This document shows, piece after piece, positions 6,520 to 12,005 of a stretch of DNA of 12,005 nt. Position 1 is the stretch's first letter; every line of letters begins with the position of its first letter. The position numbers were made by a program, and so were the translations under genes. The notes beneath the pieces are model-generated. The model was not told the origin of the DNA. It saw nothing but the letters and a program-made list of their open reading frames with translations, and ran no database searches. Source of the stretch: Desulfobacterales bacterium (GTDB lineage Bacteria > Desulfobacterota > Desulfobacteria > Desulfobacterales > JAUCGF01); contig JAOZRC010000055.1 of the NCBI GenBank assembly GCA_029940345.1, positions 2,645-14,649 of the forward strand, written 5' to 3'.

Positions 6520-6800
6520 GCTGATCCCCGCACCACTTGTATCTTTCACATAAACTGAAATACTGGCGCCCAATGAAGTTCCGACAATGGAAATACAGTC
6601 CAAACGCCTCATATTATTAATAGTATCGCATTTTAGCGCAAACCGAATTCCGGTGGTATTATTGCTGATTGAAACTTAAACCGGTTGCCATATCGAATGC
6701 CCGTAGCCATCAACCGGACTTTGGTCGACAGTTGCTTGTGAAATCCAGTTTCCGTTCAGCTTCGCCTGGGCCTCAATACTTGTACTGCTATCATTTCTAT
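6520..6800 (-). pseudogene. Unidentified coding remnant with one in-frame stop
   Basis: Minus-strand reading from about 6800 gives SSTSIEAQAKLNGNWISQAT then VDQSPVDGYGHSIWQPV, a TAA at 6676-6678, and in the same frame VSISNNTTGIRFALKCDTIN then MRRLDCISIVGTSLGASISV and YVKDTSGAG. The composition (Ser/Thr/Gly/Ile, alternating hydrophobics) suggests a beta-rich, probably secreted domain, and one stop is the only interruption over about 280 bp. Not recognised. It ends where the plus-strand transposase fragment begins and starts at the inverted-repeat element at 6802. Confidence 0.35.
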
Positions 6801-6801
6801 A

Positions 6802-6944
6802 GATTTTGGTTTGTTCTGGCACAAAAATTGCTTCCCTACCAAAACAACCGTTTTGGGGAAAATATGGCACAAATTGTTTATCAGAATAGCATAATATATC
6901 CATATTGGTTTGGGGCAAAAATCATGCCAGAACAAACCTAAATC
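6802..6944. mobile_element. Short inverted-repeat element (143 bp), MITE-like or remnant
   Basis: Arms 6802-6821 and 6925-6944 are reverse complements over 20 bp with one mismatch (core GGTTTGTTCTGGCA 6808-6821 against TGCCAGAACAAACC 6925-6938). A second perfect hairpin, CCAAAAC-AACC-GTTTTGG (6839-6856), sits inside. No target-site duplication is visible, so insertion is not proven. The right arm overlaps the last codons of the DUF4276 remnant and the left arm abuts the coding remnant, as if it split or joined them. It holds no credible ORF. Confidence 0.55.
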
Positions 6945-7443
6945 CGATGACTATATCTTCTTTTTGTCTTTTTTTGATAAATGTCATTGAGCCGTTTTGC
7001 AGGAGGCATGGTGTTATTAATGGCCTCAGGGGATTGCGATAGCTTCTGAACGAACGGTTTGATTGAGTTTGGAAATATGGACGGGTCAGTAAGCAACCAA
7101 GCTTCCACTTCGTGAACTGCAAATAATTGATAAAAGTTTTTCTGATTAACTTTTTTTCCAAATGCCGCTTTGCCCACAGGTATCGTTTTTTAGCTGTATT
7201 TTCATTATCGGGATAAATGGTCGGTCCGTAGAGATCAAGCAATGCAATAACAGCGATTACACTATCCTGTGACAAATACAAATTTGCCTTGGTTGGGGAA
7301 TCCTTCACGAGTTCCGGCCATCCTTCAAAACGCACGGATTTAATCCCTACAGGCTTTGAGAGTTTCGGGTCCAACCATTGTTTTAAAAATGATGGAATGG
7401 CCTTGTTTTCAGTATGCCCCTCCACAAACAGGATGAATTTCAT
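6938..7443 (-). pseudogene. DUF4276-family (TOPRIM-like) protein, frame-changed and C-terminally truncated
   Basis: Two frames together make one DUF4276 protein. Residues 1-98 (start 7443, MKFILFVEGHTENKAIPSFL...AKRHLEKK) carry the N-terminal FVEGHTE motif, where the Glu is TOPRIM-like. The second frame continues VNQKNFYQLFAVHEVEAWLL then PEAINNTMPPAKRLNDIYQK and stops at 6938, 168 residues in all. The AVHEVEAWLL..P motif is the family hallmark and is only in the second frame. The switch falls at A AAA AAG (7156 down to 7150): a -1 slip there joins the frames exactly. I see no clear stimulatory stem-loop or internal Shine-Dalgarno, so a 1-base loss in an A7 run is the simpler reading. The C-terminus is shorter than usual and runs into the inverted-repeat element. 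The start overlaps the ATPase stop as ATGA, so the two genes were an operon. Confidence 0.65.
7150..7156 (-). other. A AAA AAG slippery heptamer at the frame change
   Basis: In the zero frame the codons are GAA AAA AAG TTA, giving the same A_AAA_AAG heptamer used by E. coli dnaX for -1 frameshifting. Slipping -1 here yields AAA AAA GTT and enters the frame with the conserved AVHEVEAWLL motif. Confidence 0.5.
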
Positions 7444-8021
7444 TTCACACCTCCCCTGTCTGTATCAGGAGCGCTTTCATCTTCTGCGAGCCCGTTTTCA
7501 AGTTCACCGGAACGGAACAGCGACCCTAATGAATACTCCTTCAACCAGCGCTCCAACTGTTCTCCTTCAACATTTTGCAGGACAGTTTTCCCTTCAGTCC
7601 ATTTGACAACTGTTGTTTTTGGCACAACATCTTCAAATGCATCTAATAATTGAGGTGAATGCGTTGTCAGAATGACCTGGGTTCTCTCGGCTGCGTCCAC
7701 GGCGTATTCTGCTACAATCGGCATCATTGATGGATGAAGACCCGTTTCCGGTTCATCAATCGCGATGAGCGGCGCCGGGTTCGGCGAGGCCAGAACCGTC
7801 AGCAAAAACAGGAAACGCAGAGTTCCATCTGATAGATCACCAGCCGACTGCTCGCGGCTTAGAGTTTTCCAACGAACCCTCAACTGGATGCGTTGATCGG
7901 ACGCTGGTAGGAATACGAGTTCCTCAAAGTCGTCCCCAAAAGCTGCGTGCATCGCTAAGTTGATATCATTCTTGAAATCACGGTCACTGGTATACAGCGT
8001 AAGAAATATGAATGCGATCAA
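7440..8021 (-). CDS. AAA/ABC-type ATPase, C-terminal remnant lacking Walker A
   Basis: The 193-residue reading frame holds the second half of a COG4637/AAA_21-type ATPase: a signature-like DLSDGTLRFL (62-71), Walker B with catalytic Glu in PLIAIDEPETGLHP (84-97), and the switch His121 in VILTTHSPQLLDAF, ending with LERWLKEYSLGSL. Family members are about 350-400 residues with a Walker A near the N-terminus. Here that half is missing and the similarity begins about residue 13, inside the 3' end of the neighbouring exported-protein gene. Without a P-loop it should not hydrolyse ATP. The 3' end overlaps the DUF4276 start by 4 nt (ATGA). ATPase plus DUF4276 pairs recall OLD/PARIS-like two-gene defence modules (inference). 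The reading-frame start at 8021 is only an ORF start, not a believable native start. Confidence 0.75.
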   Translation of the reverse strand: MIAFIFLTLYTSDRDFKNDINLAMHAAFGDDFEELVFLPASDQRIQLRVRWKTLSREQSAGDLSDGTLRFLFLLTVLASPNPAPLIAIDEPETGLHPSMMPIVAEYAVDAAERTQVILTTHSPQLLDAFEDVVPKTTVVKWTEGKTVLQNVEGEQLERWLKEYSLGSLFRSGELENGLAEDESAPDTDRGGVK

Positions 8022-9909
8022 AGGTGTGGGAGATGTAAAGCTTTCCCCAATTACCGGTGATTAACCGATCTTGTTGAAATCGTACTTTTTTATAGAAATA
8101 GCCTTGAGCGTCTTTGGCCAGCACCGCCGCATCGATATGGCGTGACTTGATAGCGCTGTCACCGCCGGCGACGCGATCAATCCACCAATCCTTATCCACA
8201 ATGTTTAAGCGACGGATATCGGCCCAACCTGCCTTTTGAAGCAACATTTGCATTTCGCTTGCCAACCCGGGATTTTCCATCTTGGCACGGGGAAGATTCA
8301 CCGACTTAGACATGGCCGTCTTGGCCTTTTTATGCAGGTCGGCATAAAATTGGTAGTTATCACCTTGGAGCGTGAATTGGCCCTGGGCATAGGTTTTGCC
8401 GTAGTGTTTGATAACGAAAGCGAGTGTGTGTTTACCAGGGTCGAGTTTGGATAGGTGGTAGGTCATTTCCTGGGGGCCTTGTTTCATATTGGCTTTGGAT
8501 GTACCGTATTCCATATTGGGGTTGCTATAAGCCGTCATTTTGTCAGGCGCCGGGGCGATCTCGAAAGCAAGGGTCTTTTGGGCGCGATCGGCGGGTTTAT
8601 GGAGTTTGATAAATTGCGCATGAATTTTCTTGCCATCAATTTTGACGTCGATACGAATCCAATCTTTTTTAAAAATCTCCTCAAACGTTTTTTTTGACTG
8701 AACGAGAGCGTAGATGTGGTCGCCAGCGTTGAAAGTAGTAGTAAGATTTTGCGGATTGGTAGGTTCAATGGGTAGTTTGGCAAACAAGATGCCGCCCTTG
8801 ATAGCGATGGCGGCTGCCGCTTTCTTCTGATGTCGGGCATAGTGGGTTTCAAAATTTAGCATGTAACGATCCAGAAGCCCTACTGTGCTTGCCAGATGCG
8901 GGCACGCCCCTGATGGCCGATTCAATTGATCCAGTTGGGCGCGGTTCTGAACCGCCTGGTCATAGCGCTCTTTGCCTTTTTGCAAGGTTGCCGGATCATC
9001 AGTCATGTAGTTGTAAAGCGCCAGAGGGCCTTCGGTGTAAACCTTTAGCTTTTCGGCCCACTCCTCACAGTTTGCTTGTAATGCTTCTTTTTCCTGACGG
9101 GTCTTTTCTTTTACATCTTGGGCAACGGCGCTCTTCTGCTCAAGCGCCCCAACCTGCTCCTCAACTTGGGCCATGCGTTCGTTCGCTTGTCTGATTTCGG
9201 TAAAAGCGTCCGTCGCATGGTCTGGATAGCCCTTTTTGATTTCATTCATATAGGTCTGAGCGGCTTTCAAATAATAGCGACCGTTGCCGCCATCGTTCTT
9301 GGCGATGGCTCTTTCGGCATGATCGAGTTCTCTGTTGAGATCCCGCAACCGTTTGGTGACGCCCGCGGGAAGCTTGGCAACTGGTTGGGCATCGGTCTTG
9401 GCGGATGGGGTTGCGACACCCGGCGTTTCTTCATCGAGACTTTGGGCGACGACTTCGGACACTGCCTTTAAGCGTGCATAGGTTAGCTTTACGGTAGGGT
9501 CTTGCGGGGAAAACTTACCGGAATAGTTTTTGTCGATTTCACTTTTTAACCGCTCTGCCTTATTTAGAATGCGTTGCGCGCGCCTGGCTTTGACCTGGTC
9601 GGTGTCTGATCCCTGGGTAAGCGCCTTTTCAGCTTTTTTCACCTCTTTATCAATTTTTTTTAATCTGCTTTTCACCCCGGATGGCAGGCCGGCGGCCGTG
9701 CTTTTTTGAGAATCGGCTCCGGTAATATTTTTTTTGACTTTTTCGGATGTTTTTTGGATGTCTTTGCCCAACTGTTTGAAGCCTTTCTGGGTATCTTCAC
9801 CGGCTTTCTTTAAATCATCCAGAAAACCGGCCTGAGCTACAGCCGTGAATAGAAATAAAAGACTTAATCCGAAAATAATTCGCCAAACTCTTTTTTGATT
9901 GGTAAACAT
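7984..9909 (-). CDS. Exported coiled-coil protein of unknown function with duplicated domain
   Basis: I choose the ATG at 9909 (641 residues). It has AGGAGA at good spacing and a clear signal peptide, MFTNQKRVWRIIFGLSLLFL then FTAVAQA|GF, cleavage after Ala27. The longer frame back to 10032 runs toward repeat DNA. The mature protein starts with a Lys-rich amphipathic helix (28-62). Two related helical segments follow: about 75-155 (GLPSGVKSRLKKIDKEVKKAEKAL) and about 179-255 (KLPAGVTKRLRDLNRELDHAERAI), each L-P-x-G-V-x-x-R-L-(K/R)-x-(I/L)-(D/N), separated by a Pro/Ala linker. Then come a coiled coil (240-290) and a C-terminal part (370-635) with beta-rich stretches (ALVQSKKTFEEIFKKDWIRI, LDPGKHTLAFVIKHYGKTYA). 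No enzyme motif seen; family not recognised. The last few residues overlap the truncated ATPase, so the native C-terminus may be altered. Confidence 0.8.
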   Translation of the reverse strand: MFTNQKRVWRIIFGLSLLFLFTAVAQAGFLDDLKKAGEDTQKGFKQLGKDIQKTSEKVKKNITGADSQKSTAAGLPSGVKSRLKKIDKEVKKAEKALTQGSDTDQVKARRAQRILNKAERLKSEIDKNYSGKFSPQDPTVKLTYARLKAVSEVVAQSLDEETPGVATPSAKTDAQPVAKLPAGVTKRLRDLNRELDHAERAIAKNDGGNGRYYLKAAQTYMNEIKKGYPDHATDAFTEIRQANERMAQVEEQVGALEQKSAVAQDVKEKTRQEKEALQANCEEWAEKLKVYTEGPLALYNYMTDDPATLQKGKERYDQAVQNRAQLDQLNRPSGACPHLASTVGLLDRYMLNFETHYARHQKKAAAAIAIKGGILFAKLPIEPTNPQNLTTTFNAGDHIYALVQSKKTFEEIFKKDWIRIDVKIDGKKIHAQFIKLHKPADRAQKTLAFEIAPAPDKMTAYSNPNMEYGTSKANMKQGPQEMTYHLSKLDPGKHTLAFVIKHYGKTYAQGQFTLQGDNYQFYADLHKKAKTAMSKSVNLPRAKMENPGLASEMQMLLQKAGWADIRRLNIVDKDWWIDRVAGGDSAIKSRHIDAAVLAKDAQGYFYKKVRFQQDRLITGNWGKLYISHTFDRIHISYAVYQ

Positions 9910-10024
9910 TTTTTCTCCTAATATTGAGGATTTGTAAATAATCGGACGCAACCTTTGGGAACGCGGATTAGATAAATGTAACATAAATAGGGCATCCTTC
10001 ATTTGCCAGCTTACAATTTCTCTT

Positions 10025-10049
10025 GTTCCCACGGCCGGAGCGTGGAAAC
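10025..10049. repeat. REP-like palindrome, GTTCCCACG...CGTGGAAAC
   Basis: Arms 10025-10033 and 10041-10049 pair 8 of 9 around GCCGGAG. The reverse complement (CGTTTCCACGCTCCGGCC) is the familiar look of intergenic CGTTCCCACGCTCCGGCGTGGGAA-type repeats. Confidence 0.6.
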
Positions 10050-10059
10050 GAAAAAAAAT

Positions 10060-10122
10060 CCCTGAAAGGGCGGGCTAGTGTGAAGAAGGCAGGAAAACTG
10101 CCGATAGCGCGCCCTTTCAGGG
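10060..10122. repeat. Long imperfect palindrome CCCTGAAAGGGC...GCCCTTTCAGGG
   Basis: The 12-bp arms 10060-10071 and 10111-10122 are perfect and extend inward to 17 of 18 (to 10077/10105). An inner stem GGCAG (10088-10092)/CTGCC (10098-10102) closes the tip. The whole 63-bp block could fold as a two-tier hairpin in DNA or RNA. It lies between the SBP gene and the exported-protein gene and could also act as a transcript end-point, but no clear U-tract follows on the minus strand. Confidence 0.65.
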
Positions 10123-10142
10123 CTGATTTTACGATGTATCCT

Positions 10143-10187
10143 GCCCCAGGGCGATGCCCTGGGCTTTAGTATTCCGCGCCTTCAGCG
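10143..10187. repeat. REP-like palindromes CCCAGGGC-GAT-GCCCTGGG and GCGCCTTCAGCGC
   Basis: CCCAGGGC (10145-10152) and GCCCTGGG (10156-10163) form a tight hairpin. It is followed by TTTAGTATTCCGCGCCTTCAGCGCT with a GCGC/GCGC stem. The combination of a CCCAGGGC hairpin, an AT spacer with ATTCCGCGCC and an AGCGCT end recalls REP families spread by IS200-like REP-associated transposases (recalled, not tested). The rest of 9910-10275 holds no gene. Confidence 0.6.
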
Positions 10188-10275
10188 CTAACCGCACAGG
10201 TCGATATTTTTTGCTATGACTTACTTGCAGCAGAATAGTTCGACGTTCTTGCGGACACATTTGCGGAAAAATATA

Positions 10276-11325
10276 TCAAAGCTTCCCATCCGCCGCCATC
10301 TGCATATATTGCACATCAAAACGCAGCTTGACATTGGCTTTGTCACCGATCACTTTTTGATCGGGGAATTGGATGCCGACAAAATCAACTGTATCCGCAT
10401 CGCCATACAAACCGTGATCAAAACAGAATTTACGGACAAACTCCATGGTTTCTTTCAGTTTGGCACTATTGGCAAAATCAGCGGCGTCGGCGGCGTTGTA
10501 AAACATTTGAGTGGTGCGCAATTGGGCTTTGAATTCGGCTTCGGTGCCGCCGGCAAATTTGGCCATGTATTGAATCGCTTTTTTGGCTTTTTTGTCTTTA
10601 GCCGACATAACCGCCATGGTTTCATACCAGGCACCAACCAACGCTTTTTTTAACGTTTCCGGCGTATCGGTGCGAACCACCATCATATCAATAATTTCAC
10701 CGGGTATTTTAGCGGAATCGAACACCAGTTTAGCACCCTTGACATTGCGGCACTGTATCAGCATGGGATTCCATGTAACCACCGCAGCGTTTTTATCCGC
10801 AGCAAAGAGCGACGCGATGTCGGCATCCGAAGTATTGACAATTTGGAGGTCTTTTTCTTTCAACCCGTTTTTAGACAGCGCCTGAGCCAAAAGATAGTGA
10901 GACACCGAAAGTTCGACGAGCTTGACTTCCCTGCCTTTGAGGTCAGCCACACTGCCGCCGTTTTTCATTACAATGCCATCATTGCCGGCTGAAAAATCCC
11001 CGATAATCAGTGCGGTCGAATCCACACCGCCCACCGCTGGAATGGTGAGCGCATCCATATTGGTCATTACACAGCCATGATAGGTTCCGCCGGTGTACAA
11101 ATTGATGCTTTCGATATAATCGTTCACCAGTTCCAACTTGATCTCAATGCCGTATTTCTTGGCCCATTTATCAATGATACCACTGTTACGGGCGAATTCC
11201 CATGGTTCCCATCCGGTGTAATGGGACCAGGCGATACGAAATGGTTTTTCCGCTATCGCATTTGTGCTAACCAGACATCCCAATACGAAAATAGCCATCA
11301 TCAATACTGCTGTTTTTTTAAACAT
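10276..11325 (-). CDS. ABC transporter periplasmic substrate-binding protein (NitT/TauT superfamily, urea-carboxylase-region type)
   Basis: A 349-residue exported solute-binding protein. The signal peptide MFKKTAVLMMAIFVLGCLVS then TNAIA|E is probably cleaved after Ala25; VLGC at 14-17 is a poor lipobox. The mature N-terminus FRIAWSHYTGWEPWEFARNS and the segment YHGCVMTNMDALTIPAVGGV then DSTALIIGDFSAGNDGIV match, from memory, the periplasmic protein found with urea carboxylase (TIGR03427-like) rather than classical TauA/SsuA. It would deliver a small nitrogen-containing ligand to a membrane permease/ATPase, but no such partners are in the window; downstream are only repeats. A strong RBS AAAGGAGGAAAAATG fixes the start. 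It follows the TelA-family gene by 66 bp on the same strand with no visible terminator, so they are likely co-transcribed. The ligand is uncertain. Confidence 0.85.
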   Translation of the reverse strand: MFKKTAVLMMAIFVLGCLVSTNAIAEKPFRIAWSHYTGWEPWEFARNSGIIDKWAKKYGIEIKLELVNDYIESINLYTGGTYHGCVMTNMDALTIPAVGGVDSTALIIGDFSAGNDGIVMKNGGSVADLKGREVKLVELSVSHYLLAQALSKNGLKEKDLQIVNTSDADIASLFAADKNAAVVTWNPMLIQCRNVKGAKLVFDSAKIPGEIIDMMVVRTDTPETLKKALVGAWYETMAVMSAKDKKAKKAIQYMAKFAGGTEAEFKAQLRTTQMFYNAADAADFANSAKLKETMEFVRKFCFDHGLYGDADTVDFVGIQFPDQKVIGDKANVKLRFDVQYMQMAADGKL

Positions 11326-11391
11326 TTTTCCTCCTTTTGGTATTTCGGTTTATAAGATAATCAATATTTGATACCTGGAACCAAAACCGGC

Positions 11392-12005
11392 TTATTCAAC
11401 ATCCAACATCATCGCCGGTGCGGCCTGATTGCCCTTTTCCATTCTTTGAATCGCATCTTCGGTGTTTTGGGTCAAAATATCCAGTTCCAAAATGTTATCA
11501 ATCATTTGGGGCAGGGCCTGTTTTCTGAAAATGGAAATTTCATCTAACGCACCATTAATATCGGCAAACGCCTGTTTCAGTGTGTCCATATCCAATTGTG
11601 AACGGCTGGCCTGTTTATGGACTTCGACACCTTGGGTTCTCAACTTGGCAGCGGTTGCGCCGATCAGTTGATTGGTGACGCGGTTCACAGCTTCGATTTT
11701 ATCCAAAACAATTTTTTGATTAGCCAGCGCCAGTGCGACGGTTACGGCCACGTTCAGGGCATTGATCGTTACATTGATACCACGGTTCACCCCTTTGATC
11801 AGCTCTTTATTATTGCGAATCACCAGTTCAATGGCTAACACACCTTGTTGATTGACGGCCAGTTGCTGCTGCAAATCCTGAATCCGCTGACGCAGGGGAA
11901 ACAGCAGTTCATCTTCAATAAAGCGGCGCCGCAGGTCGTCAGGAGATATCTCACGATCCAGTTGGTAGCCTAGTTTTTGATCAATAATCAAACCGAGCCG
12001 GATGG
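11392..12005 (-). CDS. TelA-family toxic anion resistance protein (partial; 5' end beyond window)
   Basis: The C-terminal about 204 residues of a TelA (PF05816) protein; the frame is open to the window edge (…IRLGLIIDQKLGYQL), so the start lies outside. Diagnostic pieces: SPDDLRRRFIEDELLFPLRQ, RIQDLQQQLAVNQQGVLAIE, VTVALALANQKIVLDKIEAV, LRTQGVEVHKQAS and LKQAFADINGALDEISIFRK. Members are soluble coiled-coil-like proteins of about 350-400 residues linked to tellurite and other envelope/toxic stress; biochemical function is unknown. It ends with a short MEKGNQAAPAMMLDVE tail. It is immediately upstream of the substrate-binding protein gene, suggesting a shared operon, and 'tellurite resistance' may be a misleading label for this context. 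Confidence 0.85.
   Translation of the reverse strand, partial: IRLGLIIDQKLGYQLDREISPDDLRRRFIEDELLFPLRQRIQDLQQQLAVNQQGVLAIELVIRNNKELIKGVNRGINVTINALNVAVTVALALANQKIVLDKIEAVNRVTNQLIGATAAKLRTQGVEVHKQASRSQLDMDTLKQAFADINGALDEISIFRKQALPQMIDNILELDILTQNTEDAIQRMEKGNQAAPAMMLDVE

Noticed and set aside
6211..6612. 133-residue minus-strand open frame
   Set aside because: Its left part overlaps the plus-strand transposase fragment, whose protein motif is convincing. Only the part right of about 6520 looks coding on the minus strand, and that is reported as a remnant.
6922..7153. C-terminal part of the long minus-strand frame starting at 7443
   Set aside because: After the A7 run this frame (LIRKTFINYLQFTKWKLGCL...) loses all family similarity. 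The -1 frame carries the conserved AVHEVEAWLL motif.
9910..10032. N-terminal 41-residue extension of the exported protein
   Set aside because: It places the signal peptide internally and has no ribosome binding site. The ATG at 9909 has AGGAGA and begins a normal signal sequence.
10216..10653. 145-residue plus-strand open frame opposite the binding-protein gene
   Set aside because: It is the complement of the C-terminal coding region of the SBP; codon structure and homology are on the minus strand.

Overview
The window looks like the chromosome of an uncultured Desulfobacterota (deltaproteobacterium)-like bacterium. This is an inference from a class III PHA synthase pair (phaE-phaC), anaerobe-type nitronate monooxygenase and TelA proteins, and the kinds of dispersed repeats present. 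No rRNA, tRNA or taxonomic marker is in the window, so the assignment is soft. Nearly all genes are on the minus strand; the clear exception is the flavin oxidoreductase at 4629-5714.

Layout: (a) 1-535, a small four-helix-bundle protein gene (S23/IVS family) inside a nest of short TTCGATGTTGGATGTT-type repeats with inverted 15-bp copies at both edges. (b) 536-3781, a tight operon read right to left: phaE, phaC and a double-GAF protein. phaC and the GAF gene overlap by 1 nt (TAATG). PhaC carries an unusual Lys-rich (AKKTV)n tail, and an extended -10 promoter lies upstream of phaE. (c) 3782-4628, a long intergenic region holding a complete MITE-like element of 243 bp with perfect 15-bp terminal inverted repeats and a perfect 9-bp target-site duplication. 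A 12-bp palindrome (GTAAACGTTTAC) lies just before the next gene. (d) 4629-5714, a nitronate monooxygenase/FabK-like flavoprotein.

(e) 5715-8021 is a gene graveyard. It holds two unrelated-looking transposase fragments on opposite strands, an unidentified minus-strand coding remnant with an in-frame stop, a 143-bp inverted-repeat element, and a decayed AAA ATPase-DUF4276 pair of the kind often considered defence-related. The DUF4276 gene changes frame exactly at a dnaX-type A AAA AAG heptamer, and the ATPase has lost its Walker A half. (f) 7984-9909, a secreted coiled-coil-rich protein of unknown function with an internal domain duplication. (g) 10021-10190, a cluster of REP-like palindromes. 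(h) 10276-12005, a NitT/TauT-type substrate-binding protein preceded by a partial TelA-family gene that runs off the right edge.

The genes support carbon/energy storage (PHA granule synthesis, possibly with a sensory GAF partner), small-molecule uptake, and stress/toxic-anion functions, separated by a hot spot of mobile-element insertion and decay. The items most worth following up are the MITE with its intact target duplication, the basic-tailed PHA synthase, and the frameshifted ATPase/DUF4276 remnant. I do not see a complete new multi-gene system.
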